Notes: generated by a model not told the origin, from the sequence alone. A stretch of 64,000 nt of DNA from Amycolatopsis japonica (GCF_000732925.1 NZ_CP008953.1:8859001-8923000), one strand, 5' to 3'. Shown: positions 1-9,554, counted from the stretch's first letter. A program made the numbers and translations.

Positions 1-2336
1 CGCATCACGCGCACAACGGCACCGAAGACCCGTACGGCTACGACCCGTACGACGATCGCTATGACGATCGTCACGAAAGCACCACGCTCGGCGCCGAGGG
101 CGAAGACGCCTATGACGACGAGCCCTCCGAAGACGGAGAAGACGGAGAAGACGGCAAGAAGAAGGTCCTCACGCCGAAGCAGCGCAAGAAGCGTCGCTGG
201 CGGATCATCCGCCGGGTCCTCTACGCGATGTTCGGCCTCTTCGTCGTGGTGCCCGCGATCGCGTTCGTCATCACCTACTTCCTGGTGGACGTCCCGTCGC
301 AGGAAAGCGTCGCGAGCCTGCAGAGCCAGCCGATCACGCTGATGTACTCGGACGGCAGCCCGATGGGCAAGATCGCGCCCGCCAGCGGCGGAAGCCGGTA
401 CCTTCTGCAGCCGGGCGACGTCCCGGAGGTGGTCAAGAAGGCCGTGTACGCGGCCGAGGACTCGTCGTTCGAGACCAACTCCGGTTTCGACGTCGGCGGC
501 ATCCTGCGCGCGGTCTACAACAACGTCACCGGCGGCCAGGGCGGCGGTTCGACGATCTCCCAGCAGTACATCAAGAAGGCCACGGCCAACGAGGCGCCGA
601 CGCTCACCCGTAAATGGACCGAGCTGGCCAAATCCTTCAAGATGAACAACCAGATGTCCAAAGAGGAGATCATCACCGCCTACCTCAACACCATCTACTT
701 CGGTCGCGGCGCGAACGGCATCGAAGCGGCCGCGCAGGCCTACTTCAAGAAGCCGGCCAAGGAACTCGGTGCGTCCGAGGCCGCCCTGCTCGCCGGCCTG
801 ATCCAGGGCCCGAGCAAGTCCGAGAACGAGGCCTACGCCACCAGGCGGTGGACCTTCGTGATGGACCAGATGGTGGCGAACAAGTGGCTCGACCCGGGTG
901 CGCGCGCCACCGCGACCTTCCCGAAGCCGATCCCGAAGGCGCAGGCGAAGGCCGACGACGCCGGGACGCTGAGCCTGCACATCCGCAACCGCGTGATCGA
1001 CGAGCTCGAAGCGCGCGGCTACGACCAGGACCGGCTGCACCAGGGCGGCTACAAGATCACCACGACGATCGACCCCAAGGCGCAGAAGATGGCCGAGGAG
1101 TCCGTCGCCGAGGGGATGAAGGGCCAGACGGACGAGAACATCCTGAACGCGCTGGTCGCGGTCGATCCCAAGACCGGCGGCGTGGTCGCGTACTGGGGCG
1201 GCCCGGACTGGACGAAGAACGCGCAGGGCCAGGACGTCCAGGCGATGGACTGGGCGAACGTGCCGCACAACCCCGGTTCGGCGTTCAAGGCCTTCGACCT
1301 GACCGCCTTCCTCAAGATGGGCAAGGGTCTCGGCGAGACCTTCGACGGTTCCAACAACCGGAAGTTCGACGGCCGCACGATCCGGAACGCGGGCGAGAGC
1401 TCCAACTGCGGGCCGCAATGCACGGTCGCCGAGGCGATGAAGGTCTCCGCGAACACCGTGTTCTACGACATGGTCCGCAACGAGACGAAGATCGACCCGG
1501 TGGCGAAGGCCGCGAAGGAAGCCGGCGTGATAGTGGAGGCCGACGGCGGCAAGGCGAAGCTGAGCCCCGACATCAACATCGCGCTCGGCGGTGGTGGCAC
1601 GGTCACCACCGCGGAGGACATGGCGGCCGGCTTCGCCACCTTCGCCGGTGAAGGTGTCCGGCAGAAGCAGCACTTCGTCGCGAAGCTGACCAACTCCCAG
1701 GACGAGGTCGAGTTCGACGAGACCGCTCCCAAGGGCGCTCCCGCCTTCAGCGACGACGCCGCCAAGAGCAAGCAGATCGCCGGCAACGTCACCGACGCGC
1801 TCGAAGAGGTCATCCCGTACTCGAAGCTCAAGTGCCCGAAGGGGCACGAGTGCGCGGGCAAGACCGGGACCCAGCAGTACGACCCAAAGAAGGACGACCC
1901 GCCGAGCTATCGCGATCGCAACGCCCAGACCTGGATGGTGGGCTACACGCCGAGCATCTCGACCGCGGTGTGGGTCGGCGGCGACGGCAACAAGCCGCTG
2001 CACGACAAGAACAACAAGCCGGTCTACGGCCGGACCATCGCCGGCCCGATCTGGGAAGACTTCATGTCCCGGTACATGACCGGCAAGCCGTCGGAGAAGT
2101 TCGAGAGCGTCAAGCCGATCGGCAAGGACGCGCGTTCCGTGCCGACGACGACGGCGCAGAAGCCGCCGGAGACGTCGACGCCGACCGAGACGCCGACGAC
2201 CACCCCGACGCCGACGACTCCCACCGAGCCGACGGAGACGGAGCCGACGAAACCGACCAAGCCCACGAAGCCGAGCTGGACGAGGCCGGGGCCGGGGACT
2301 TCGGATCCGTTGTTCCCGAACGGCGAAGATCCGTGA
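1..2336 (+). CDS. ponA: Class A penicillin-binding protein, 5' end outside window
   Basis: Bifunctional peptidoglycan glycosyltransferase/transpeptidase acting at the outer face of the membrane. The frame is already open at the first full codon (nt 3), so the start lies upstream. A charged cytoplasmic tail rich in D, E and K precedes one membrane helix (about nt 216-290). The GT51 domain shows EDSSFETNSGFD (from nt 455) and GGSTISQQ (from nt 543). The transpeptidase motifs are SAFK (nt 1278), SAN (nt 1446) and KTGT (nt 1860). The usual His of the GT51 first motif is Asn here and in the neighbouring paralogue. The C-terminus is a low-complexity Thr/Pro/Glu/Lys tail. A strong terminator follows. 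It is a close tandem paralogue of the next gene. Position relative to rpsF and dnaB matches mycobacterial ponA1. Confidence 0.95.
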   Translation, partial: HHAHNGTEDPYGYDPYDDRYDDRHESTTLGAEGEDAYDDEPSEDGEDGEDGKKKVLTPKQRKKRRWRIIRRVLYAMFGLFVVVPAIAFVITYFLVDVPSQESVASLQSQPITLMYSDGSPMGKIAPASGGSRYLLQPGDVPEVVKKAVYAAEDSSFETNSGFDVGGILRAVYNNVTGGQGGGSTISQQYIKKATANEAPTLTRKWTELAKSFKMNNQMSKEEIITAYLNTIYFGRGANGIEAAAQAYFKKPAKELGASEAALLAGLIQGPSKSENEAYATRRWTFVMDQMVANKWLDPGARATATFPKPIPKAQAKADDAGTLSLHIRNRVIDELEARGYDQDRLHQGGYKITTTIDPKAQKMAEESVAEGMKGQTDENILNALVAVDPKTGGVVAYWGGPDWTKNAQGQDVQAMDWANVPHNPGSAFKAFDLTAFLKMGKGLGETFDGSNNRKFDGRTIRNAGESSNCGPQCTVAEAMKVSANTVFYDMVRNETKIDPVAKAAKEAGVIVEADGGKAKLSPDINIALGGGGTVTTAEDMAAGFATFAGEGVRQKQHFVAKLTNSQDEVEFDETAPKGAPAFSDDAAKSKQIAGNVTDALEEVIPYSKLKCPKGHECAGKTGTQQYDPKKDDPPSYRDRNAQTWMVGYTPSISTAVWVGGDGNKPLHDKNNKPVYGRTIAGPIWEDFMSRYMTGKPSEKFESVKPIGKDARSVPTTTAQKPPETSTPTETPTTTPTPTTPTEPTETEPTKPTKPTKPSWTRPGPGTSDPLFPNGEDP

Positions 2337-2360
2337 CGATCGGGCTGAGCACGTGACGAA

Positions 2361-2395
2361 AGGTGTGCCGGGCACTCGCCCGGCACACCTTTTTT
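2361..2395 (+). terminator. Rho-independent terminator after first PBP gene
   Basis: Perfect 13-bp stem (2361-2373 with 2378-2390, loop ACTC) followed at once by five more T residues. It separates the two PBP genes into distinct transcripts. Confidence 0.9.
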
Positions 2396-2497
2396 CGTGG
2401 CATCGGTGAACCTGAACCGATCCGATACGTCTTTAGTAGAAGGAGACCTGCGACCGCAGGACCGCGCTCACCCACGGAAGGTTCGGAGGACGTCCCA

Positions 2498-5011
2498 GTG
2501 AACGACGATCCCCACGGCGGATGGCCAGGTCAGGACCCTGACCCCGCCCGTCGTCCGCAACGCCCGGCCGGACCGCCCCGTCGTCCCGCCGGTCCGCCCC
2601 CGGGATACGGACAGCGCCCGGGTCCCGGCCCGCAGGGGCAAGCGCCGTGGCAGCGCCAGGGTCCGTCCCAGCAGCAGCCGCCGCCCCCGCGTCGTCCGCA
2701 GCGGCCGCCGGTCGCGCCGCAGCACGAACCGGACCTCATCACGCATCACGAGCACAACGGCACCGCCGACCGCGGCTACGACGAGCCGTACGACGATGAG
2801 CAGTACGGCCCGGAGACCGACGAGAACGGGAAGCCGATCCTCACCCCGGCCCAGCGCAAGAAGCGCCGGTGGAGACGCATCCGGCGGGTGCTGCTCGCGC
2901 TGTTCTGCCTCTTCGTCGTCATCCCGGCGATCGCGTTCGTGATCACCTACTTCGCCGTCGACGTGCCGTCGCCGCAGTCCGTCGCGGCCACGCAGGGCCA
3001 GGCGGTGACGTACTACTACGCCGACAACACCGAGATGGGCAAGGACGTCCCCAAGGGCGGCAACCGGCACATCCTGACGCCGGAGCAGATCCCGGACATC
3101 GTCAAGAAGGCCGTCATCGCCACCGAGGACGCCTCCTTCGAGACCAACTCCGGTTTCGACATCGGCGGCATCCTGCGCGCGGTCTACAACCAGGTGACCG
3201 CGGGCAAGGGCGGTGGTTCGACCATCTCCCAGCAGTACATCAAGGTCGCCAGCGGGGACGACGAATCGTCGCTCGCCCGTAAATGGACCGAGCTCGCCAA
3301 ATCCTTCAAGATGAACCAGACGTACGAGAAGAAGGACATCATCTCGGCGTATCTGAACATCATCTACTTCGGGCGCGGCGCATACGGCATCGAGTCGGCC
3401 GCGCAGTCGTTCTTCGGCAAGCCCGCGGGCGAACTCAACGCCTCCGAGGCGGCACTGCTCGCGGGCCTCATCCAGCAGCCGGGCCGCTCGGAGAACCCGA
3501 AGGTCGCGAACGAACGCTGGACCGTCGCGCTGAACCGCATGGTGCAGAACGGTTTCCTCTCCGCCGCCGACCGCGCGAACCTGCAGTTCCCGACGCCGAT
3601 CCCGCAGACCGACAAGGAGCAGGCGGGCGTGGTCAACCCGTTCATCCGCGACAAGGTCAAGGATGAGCTCGCCGCGAACGGCATCACCGCCGACGTCTAT
3701 TACCGGGGCGGCTACAAGGTCTACACGACCATCGACCCGAAGGCGCAGGCCGCGGCCGAGCAGGCGGTGGCCGACGGGATGAAGGGCCAGACCGACGAGA
3801 ACCTGCTCAACGCGCTCGTCGCGATCGATCCCAAGACCGGCGGTGTGAAGGCGTACTACGGCGGCCCGTCCATCGTGAAGGGCCCCAACGGCCAGGACCA
3901 GAAGGGCCGGGACTGGGCGAACACGCCACAGAACCCCGGATCGTCGATGAAGCCGTTCGACCTCACCGCGTACATGCAGCTCGGCAAGGGCGGGATCAAC
4001 TCGACGTTCGACGGGTCCAACAACCGGCAGTTCGGGAAGCAGACGATCCGGAACGCCGGTCCCGGCAGCACCTGTTCGCAGCAGTGCACGGTGTCCGAGG
4101 CGATGCAACGGTCGGCCAACACGGTGTTCTACGACATGGTCGTGAACGTGACCAAACCCGGGCCGGTGGCACAGGCCGCCAAGGACGCCGGGGTGAAACC
4201 CGCCCCCGACGGCACCTCGGAACTGTTCGCCGACAACAACATCGCGCTCGGCGGCGGCAAGACGGTCATCACCCCGGAGGACATGGCCGCCGCGTACGCC
4301 ACCTTCGCGGGCGACGGCCAGCGCCGGGACAAGCACTTCATCGTCAAGGTGACCAACTCGCAGGACGAGGCCGCGTACTCGGCTCCGGAAGAGGCGAAGC
4401 CTGCGTTCGCCGACGACTCCGACAAGAGCAAGCAGATCGCCGGCAACGTCACCGAGTCGCTCAAGGGTGTCATCCCGTTCTCGAAGCTCAAGTGCCCCAA
4501 CAACCACGAGTGCGCCGGCAAGACCGGGACCCAGCAGCACACCTACCGGCAGGGCGAGCCCGCGTCGGCCAAGGACGCCAACTCGCAGACCTGGATGGTC
4601 GGCTACACGCCGTCGATCTCGGCCGCGGTGTGGGTCGGCGGCGACGGTGACAAGGCGCTGAAGGGCAAGAACGGCAAGTCGATCTTCGGTTCGACGATCG
4701 CCGGGCCGATCTGGCAGAAGTTCCTTTCCCTGTACCTGAACGGGAAACCGGGGGAGCGCTTCGACAAGGTCAAGATCATCGGCGGGGACGACAGCAACAC
4801 CGTCCCGTCGACGCAGACCCCGCCGGACGACGACGAGGGTTCGACCGAGACCGGCACGCCGTCGACGGGTCCCTCGACCGGATCTTCGTCTTCGCGGAAC
4901 GAAGAGGATCCGCCTTCGAGCTCGAAGAACCCGCCTTCGTCCAGTGAGAACAACGAAGAGGGCGGCAACGGAGGCCCGCCGGGCCGGGGCGGCAGAGGCG
5001 ATACCGAATAG
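2498..5011 (+). CDS. ponA: Class A penicillin-binding protein (second tandem copy)
   Basis: 837-residue bifunctional PBP for septal or sidewall peptidoglycan synthesis. GTG at 2498 is chosen because GGAGGA lies 7 nt upstream and the protein then begins with a Pro/Arg/Gln-rich cytoplasmic region of about 120 residues. One membrane helix spans about residues 131-153. GT51 motifs EDASFE (about residue 210) and GGSTISQQ follow. Transpeptidase motifs are SSMK (S482), SAN (S539) and KTGT (K675). The tail is Ser/Glu/Gly-rich, unlike the Thr/Pro tail of the first copy. Mid-protein blocks are nearly identical in DNA to the first copy, which suggests tandem duplication with possible gene conversion. 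Its stop abuts the stop of the convergent gene. Confidence 0.96.
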   Translation: MNDDPHGGWPGQDPDPARRPQRPAGPPRRPAGPPPGYGQRPGPGPQGQAPWQRQGPSQQQPPPPRRPQRPPVAPQHEPDLITHHEHNGTADRGYDEPYDDEQYGPETDENGKPILTPAQRKKRRWRRIRRVLLALFCLFVVIPAIAFVITYFAVDVPSPQSVAATQGQAVTYYYADNTEMGKDVPKGGNRHILTPEQIPDIVKKAVIATEDASFETNSGFDIGGILRAVYNQVTAGKGGGSTISQQYIKVASGDDESSLARKWTELAKSFKMNQTYEKKDIISAYLNIIYFGRGAYGIESAAQSFFGKPAGELNASEAALLAGLIQQPGRSENPKVANERWTVALNRMVQNGFLSAADRANLQFPTPIPQTDKEQAGVVNPFIRDKVKDELAANGITADVYYRGGYKVYTTIDPKAQAAAEQAVADGMKGQTDENLLNALVAIDPKTGGVKAYYGGPSIVKGPNGQDQKGRDWANTPQNPGSSMKPFDLTAYMQLGKGGINSTFDGSNNRQFGKQTIRNAGPGSTCSQQCTVSEAMQRSANTVFYDMVVNVTKPGPVAQAAKDAGVKPAPDGTSELFADNNIALGGGKTVITPEDMAAAYATFAGDGQRRDKHFIVKVTNSQDEAAYSAPEEAKPAFADDSDKSKQIAGNVTESLKGVIPFSKLKCPNNHECAGKTGTQQHTYRQGEPASAKDANSQTWMVGYTPSISAAVWVGGDGDKALKGKNGKSIFGSTIAGPIWQKFLSLYLNGKPGERFDKVKIIGGDDSNTVPSTQTPPDDDEGSTETGTPSTGPSTGSSSSRNEEDPPSSSKNPPSSSENNEEGGNGGPPGRGGRGDTE

Positions 5012-6061
5012 CTAGAGGGTGACGACGCGCCGTTCGGCACCCGCGAGGTGGGCGGCTTCGATGACCCGGAGCGTCTCCACGGCGGAGGCGGGATCGACCG
5101 GGAAGCCGCCCTTGCCGAGCAGCGCGTCGCGCACCTGCGCGTAGAAGTCCTCGTAGCGGCCGACCTCGGTGGGCACGGTCTCGACGTCGTCGTTCACGCC
5201 GAGCACGCCGGCGTCCGACTCCGGTTCGACGCCCCAGCCGGGGTCGCCGGGCCGCAGCCCGTCCTTGATCTGCGGCTCCTGGACGTCGAGGCCGTACTTG
5301 GTGAAGGTCGCCTTGTCGCCGAGCACGCGGAATCGCGGGTTCCGGGTGCCCGCGAGCGCGGACGCCCACAGGTGCGATCGCACGCCGTTGGTGTGCCGAA
5401 GCGCGACGAAGGCGTCGTCGTCGACCGACACCCCGGCGCGGCGCCTGTCGACCTCCGCGTAGACATCGGAAACCGGGCCGAACAGCTGCAGCGCCTGGTC
5501 GACGATATGCGCGCCGAGGTCGTAGAGGAGCCCGCCCGCCTCGGCGGGGTCGCCGAACTCGCGCCAGTTGTCCCGCGGCTTCGGCACCCAGCGGTCGTAG
5601 CGTGACTCGAAGCGGAAGACGTCGCCGAGACGGCCGGTTTCGAGGACCTTCCGGACGGTGAGGAAGTCCGAGTCGAACCGGCGGTTCTGGAACACCGTCA
5701 GCCCGACGCCCTTGGCCTTCGCGGCTTCGACGACCTTCGCCGCTTCGGCCGCCGTCGGCGCGAAGGGCTTGTCGACGACGACAGGCAAACCCGCCTCGAT
5801 CGCCTGGAGCGCGAGTGGGACGTGCGTGCGGTTCGGCGTGCTGACGACGACCAAGTCCAGCTCGCCGGCCTTCGCGAACAACGCGTCCGCGTCCGGCAGC
5901 ACGTCGGCGGCCGGGTGGTCGGCGCGTGCCTGCGCGACCCGGTCCGGGTTCGAGGTGACGATGGCGGCCGGGGTCAGCCCCGGTGTCGCGTCGACCAGCG
6001 GCGCGTGGAAGACGCGTCCGCCGGTGCCGTATCCGAAGATCCCCACTCGCAAGTCAGCCAT
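5012..6061 (-). CDS. Gfo/Idh/MocA family oxidoreductase
   Basis: 349-residue NAD(P)-dependent sugar or polyol dehydrogenase-like enzyme, cytoplasmic. The N-terminus carries a Rossmann motif (GYGTGG) and the family-typical DKPFAPT (E/DKP) segment near residue 95, followed by the alpha/beta MocA C-terminal domain. ATG at 6061 gives a normal N-terminus (MADLRVGIFGYG); a TTG 15 nt upstream is in frame but falls inside the operator dyad. TTTAAT 6 nt before the ATG is a possible -10. It is divergent from a ROK regulator across a short gap with a palindrome, so control by that regulator is likely. The substrate is unknown. Confidence 0.88.
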   Translation of the reverse strand: MADLRVGIFGYGTGGRVFHAPLVDATPGLTPAAIVTSNPDRVAQARADHPAADVLPDADALFAKAGELDLVVVSTPNRTHVPLALQAIEAGLPVVVDKPFAPTAAEAAKVVEAAKAKGVGLTVFQNRRFDSDFLTVRKVLETGRLGDVFRFESRYDRWVPKPRDNWREFGDPAEAGGLLYDLGAHIVDQALQLFGPVSDVYAEVDRRRAGVSVDDDAFVALRHTNGVRSHLWASALAGTRNPRFRVLGDKATFTKYGLDVQEPQIKDGLRPGDPGWGVEPESDAGVLGVNDDVETVPTEVGRYEDFYAQVRDALLGKGGFPVDPASAVETLRVIEAAHLAGAERRVVTL

Positions 6062-6068
6062 GACCCCA

Positions 6069-6089
6069 TTAAACAACAGTGTTGCGTAA
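6069..6089. promoter_or_regulatory. Palindromic operator candidate, ROK/MocA divergent promoter
   Basis: Dyad centred on 6079: CAACA, one G, TGTTG, extended by matching TTA/TAA ends. It lies between the divergent oxidoreductase and ROK regulator and overlaps the oxidoreductase promoter region. A role as the ROK binding site is inferred from position. Confidence 0.55.
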
Positions 6090-6116
6090 TCAGCCAGTCA
6101 TGGCAGGATGCGCGCT

Positions 6117-7184
6117 ATGCCGGAGACCGGGGTCAATCTGCGCGGCCTGCGCCAGCACAATCGGACACTGCTGCTCACGCACATCCTGCGCGCGGGCGGC
6201 CTCAGCCGCGTCGAACTCGCCGAGCGCACCCGGCTCACCCAGCAGGCCGTCTCGAAGATCGTGCCCGAACTGCTCGAAGCCGGCCTGCTGGACGAAGAAC
6301 GCCAGCCCGCGTCGGGTGTCGGCAAGCCACGCACCCTGCTGCGCGTCCGCGCGAACGCCCGGCACGCGCTCGGCGCCCAGCTCGACCGGGACTCCTACCG
6401 GGTGGTCATGACCGACCTGACCGGGAGGATCATCGCGTCGCGCGGCGGGCCGCTGGCCCCCGGATTCACCCCCGACCAGGCCGTTGCCGCCCTCGGCGAA
6501 GCGACCGAAGCGCTAACCGACGGCGTCGAGGGTGTCCTCGGCCTCGGCGTCGGCAGCGTCGGCCCGCTCGATCACCACGAAGGAGTGGTCCGGGACGCCA
6601 CGAACATGCCCGGCTGGCACCACGTGCCCCTACGCGACCTGCTCGCGAAGCGCACCGGACTGCCCGTGCGGCTCGACAAGAACACCAACGCCGCCGCCTT
6701 CGCGCAGCACTGGCCGGAGGGCGACCAGGCCGCGACCGCCGTCGTGCTCGTCGGCACCGGGATCGGCGTCGGCCTGCTGATCGACGGCAGGCTGTACCGC
6801 GGGCCGCGGACCAACGCCGGCGAGTTCGGGCATACGACGCTCGCCTTCGACGGACCGCGCTGCGCGTGCGGCCGCCGCGGCTGCGTGGAGGTGCTGCACA
6901 ACGCGGCGGCGACCACGGAAGAGGCGGCAGGCCTGCTGGCGATCGGGCTCGCCGACCTCGTCCAGGTGCTCGACCTCGAACGTGTCGTGCTGACCGGACG
7001 TTCGGTCCGCGCGGCACCCGAGGTGTACCGCGACACCGTCGCGGAGCGACTGCGGGAGCTCCTGCCTTTGCCGCACTGGCAACGGATCCAGGTCGACCTC
7101 GACGAGATGGGCGACGACGTCGTGGCGTTCGGCGCGGCGGCGGAGGTGCTGGCCGGGTTCTACGAGAGCGGCGACATCACCTAG
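6117..7184 (+). CDS. ROK family transcriptional regulator
   Basis: 355-residue repressor-type ROK protein. An N-terminal winged HTH (residues about 15-65, with LSRVELAERTRLTQQAVSKI) precedes an actin-like sugar-kinase fold. The glycine-rich segment GTGIGVGLLIDG and GEFGHTTL are present. The zinc motif CACGRRGC is intact, as in active NagC/Mlc-type ROK regulators. ATG at 6117 is preferred over 6108 because AGG lies 9 nt before it. It is divergent from a MocA dehydrogenase, so it probably senses that enzyme's sugar or sugar phosphate. It may be autoregulated through the dyad at 6069-6089. Confidence 0.88.
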   Translation: MPETGVNLRGLRQHNRTLLLTHILRAGGLSRVELAERTRLTQQAVSKIVPELLEAGLLDEERQPASGVGKPRTLLRVRANARHALGAQLDRDSYRVVMTDLTGRIIASRGGPLAPGFTPDQAVAALGEATEALTDGVEGVLGLGVGSVGPLDHHEGVVRDATNMPGWHHVPLRDLLAKRTGLPVRLDKNTNAAAFAQHWPEGDQAATAVVLVGTGIGVGLLIDGRLYRGPRTNAGEFGHTTLAFDGPRCACGRRGCVEVLHNAAATTEEAAGLLAIGLADLVQVLDLERVVLTGRSVRAAPEVYRDTVAERLRELLPLPHWQRIQVDLDEMGDDVVAFGAAAEVLAGFYESGDIT

Positions 7185-7253
7185 GAACCGGCTTGTAACG
7201 GACGAAGCTCCCGTGACGACCTTGCATCGACATTCGGGAGCAAAGGGAGTCAG

Positions 7254-7598
7254 TTGCGCGCCAGGGCGATCATCGCGACCATCACCGTGACCTGCGGGGT
7301 TCTGCTGTCCGGATGCGGCACCGCCGTGTCCCCGCCCGATCCCAAGGCCGAATGGACGGGCGCGATGAAGGGCGCGGGTTTCGTACCGAACTCGCCGCAC
7401 ACTTACGACGAGATGTTCGAGGCGGCGAAGAATTTCTGCAGCGCGGGATCCGCGCTCGCGATCAGCGGACTCGCCCGCACCGTTCTGACACCTGAAATGG
7501 CCGACCGGACAGCGATGCCGGCTCGCGGCAAGGACCCCGATACCGCGGCCAAGGCCTACGGGGACGCCACCTGGAAGTGGGCCTGCGGACACCAGTAG
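7254..7598 (+). CDS. Small lipoprotein, DUF732-like
   Basis: 114-residue exported lipoprotein. The signal peptide ends in a clear lipobox (LSGC, Cys at about residue 21). The start is TTG at 7254, preceded by an AAAGGGAG ribosome-binding site. The mature part is helical with two Cys (FCSAG and WACGHQ), a pattern resembling mycobacterial DUF732 secreted proteins; that match is from memory of the family and is tentative. It stands alone between the ROK regulator and the glycosyltransferase. Function unknown. Confidence 0.75.
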   Translation: MRARAIIATITVTCGVLLSGCGTAVSPPDPKAEWTGAMKGAGFVPNSPHTYDEMFEAAKNFCSAGSALAISGLARTVLTPEMADRTAMPARGKDPDTAAKAYGDATWKWACGHQ

Positions 7599-7670
7599 AT
7601 CGCCGACCGGGTTCTCCGAGAGCGGCGACATCACCGGGTGGTCACCCGGATAGGCGCTAACATCCGCCAC

Positions 7671-9218
7671 GTGTCCGACCAGACGACCCAGCCCGAGGCT
7701 CCGCTCTCCCTCACCCCCGGCGAGCGGGTCATCCCGAGCTGGAACGAACCGCTCGTGGCCGCGGCCACCCGCCCGATCGGCGGCCCGCTCGGCGAGCACG
7801 CGGCCGTGGGGCGGCACTGGTTCTGGTCGCCGCAGCGGGTCGGGCTGCTGCTGGCCTGCCTCGCGCTGGTGCTCTCGTGGTTCGGCAAGGCGTCGTGCAT
7901 CCAGCAGTACACCGACGACTCCGGCACCCATCAGCTCGACTGGCGGGCGGGCCGCCCGTTCGTCGCGATGTGCTACTCGGACATCATCCCGCTCTACAGC
8001 TCCGAGCGGCTGAACAACTCCGACACCTTCCCGTACGTGACTTCGTGGACCGAAAACGCGGGAACGGCGAAGGAGACCACGCGGTACATGGAGTACCCGG
8101 TGGCGACCGGGCTGTTCCAGTGGATCAACGCGAAGCTCACCGAAGCCTGGCTCTCGGTCGCGGAAGCGGGCTGGCTGCCCGGCGCGCTCCCGGTGGCCGT
8201 GTACTTCAACATCTCGGCTCTGTGGCTCGCGCTGGCCTGGCTGGTCACGGTGTGGGCGACCGGCCGATCGCTGAAACGCCGCCCGTGGGACGCCGCACTG
8301 GTCGCGATCTCGCCGCTGGTGCTGGTGCACGTCTTCACCAACTTCGACGCCATCGCGACCGCGTTCACCGCGACCGCGCTGCTCGCGTGGGCACGGCGAC
8401 GGCCCGAGATCGCCGGATTCCTGCTCGGGCTCGGCGCGGCGGCGAAGCTGTATCCGCTGCTCCTGCTCATCCCGCTGCTCTTCCTGTGCCTGCGCGCGGG
8501 CAAGGTCAAACAGTGGGCGCTCGCCGCCGGGCTCGCCGTGGCGACGTTCGTCGTGGTCAACGTCCCGTTCGCGCTCGCCGCGCCGACCGGCTGGTGGGAG
8601 TTCTTCCGGCTCAACACGGCACGCCCGATGGACCCGGACTCGCTCTACAACGTGATCTCCCATCTTTCCGGCTGGGCCGGTTTCGACGGGAAACTCGCCA
8701 CGGGCGAGACACCGGTCGTGCTCAACGCCGTCGTCGCGGTGCTGTTCCTCGCCGCCTGCGCCGGCATCGGCTACGTCACGCTGAAGGCGCCGCGCCGTCC
8801 GAGGCTCGGTCAGCTCGCGTTCCTCGTGGTGGCCGCGTTCCTGCTCACCAACAAGGTGTGGAGCCCGCAGTACTCGCTCTGGCTGGTCCCGCTGGCGGTG
8901 CTCGCGATCCCGCGCTGGCGGCTGCTGCTCGGCTGGATGATCCTCGACGCGCTGGTCTGGGCGCCGCGGATGATGTACTACCTCGGCGTCGACAACAAAG
9001 GCCTGCCCCAGGACTGGTTCCTGGGCGCCGTCGTGGTCCGCGACCTGGCGGTGGTCGGCCTTTGCGCGCTGGTGATCCGCGACATCCACCAGCCACGCAA
9101 AGACCCGGTCCGCGCCGCCGGGGACGACGATCCGATCGGCGGATTCCTCGACGGCGCCCCCGACCTACGCGCGGTCAAGCCCGCTTCAACACCTCAGGCC
9201 CAGGACGTTCGAGCCTGA
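7671..9218 (+). CDS. GT87/DUF2029 family integral-membrane glycosyltransferase
   Basis: 515-residue polytopic membrane protein with roughly ten hydrophobic helices. It resembles DUF2029 (GT87) mannosyltransferases that use polyprenyl-phosphate-mannose, and its place between the PBP genes and rpsF matches M. tuberculosis Rv0051. GTG at 7671 is chosen because a -10 hexamer TAACAT ends 7 nt upstream, the leaderless-promoter arrangement, and no Shine-Dalgarno is visible; an in-frame GTG at 7638 is the alternative. The C-terminal tail is cytoplasmic and charged. It overlaps the convergent gene by 44 nt. Acceptor substrate unknown; envelope glycan or lipoglycan synthesis is inferred. Confidence 0.85.
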   Translation: MSDQTTQPEAPLSLTPGERVIPSWNEPLVAAATRPIGGPLGEHAAVGRHWFWSPQRVGLLLACLALVLSWFGKASCIQQYTDDSGTHQLDWRAGRPFVAMCYSDIIPLYSSERLNNSDTFPYVTSWTENAGTAKETTRYMEYPVATGLFQWINAKLTEAWLSVAEAGWLPGALPVAVYFNISALWLALAWLVTVWATGRSLKRRPWDAALVAISPLVLVHVFTNFDAIATAFTATALLAWARRRPEIAGFLLGLGAAAKLYPLLLLIPLLFLCLRAGKVKQWALAAGLAVATFVVVNVPFALAAPTGWWEFFRLNTARPMDPDSLYNVISHLSGWAGFDGKLATGETPVVLNAVVAVLFLAACAGIGYVTLKAPRRPRLGQLAFLVVAAFLLTNKVWSPQYSLWLVPLAVLAIPRWRLLLGWMILDALVWAPRMMYYLGVDNKGLPQDWFLGAVVVRDLAVVGLCALVIRDIHQPRKDPVRAAGDDDPIGGFLDGAPDLRAVKPASTPQAQDVRA

Positions 9219-9510
9219 TGTGCTTGCCGAAGTCCTCGGCCCCGAAGTCTTCGATCCGCACGACGACGGCTTCGGGCGAGGTTTCGACCAGCCTGCAGGT
9301 GAACCAGTCTTCGCCGTGCCTGACCGACCAGCGCTCGGCGAGGATGGCCAGGCCCTCCGCCTCCAGCAACGCGACGGAGTCGTCGAAGGCGGCGGGCCCG
9401 CCGAGCGGGTAGCCGAAAACGGTCAGTGCCTGCCAACGGGTTTCCGGCGCGGGGACGACGTAGCCGACGTGCTCGCCGTCCTCCGCCCGGTACACGGTCC
9501 GATTCTTCAT
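9175..9510 (-). CDS. Hypothetical protein, 111 residues
   Basis: Small soluble protein of mixed alpha/beta character with no signal peptide and no motif I recognise. Codon use follows the local high-GC3 pattern and the composition (W, F, D/E-rich) is protein-like. It overlaps the 3' end of the convergent glycosyltransferase gene by 44 nt. No clear Shine-Dalgarno sits close to the ATG. Function unknown. Confidence 0.65.
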   Translation of the reverse strand: MKNRTVYRAEDGEHVGYVVPAPETRWQALTVFGYPLGGPAAFDDSVALLEAEGLAILAERWSVRHGEDWFTCRLVETSPEAVVVRIEDFGAEDFGKHIRLERPGPEVLKRA

Positions 9511-9554
9511 GCGGCCAAGACTCGACCCTCCCGTGGCGAGAGGGTCAAGCCGAT

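Noticed and set aside
2468..4540. 690-codon minus-strand frame in the second PBP gene
   Set aside because: Shadow frame; no start context and no recognisable domain, whereas the plus strand has all PBP motifs.
6630..9089. 819-codon minus-strand frame across the ROK and GT87 genes
   Set aside because: Arg/Asp/His-rich translation of GC-rich antisense; the plus strand genes are well supported.
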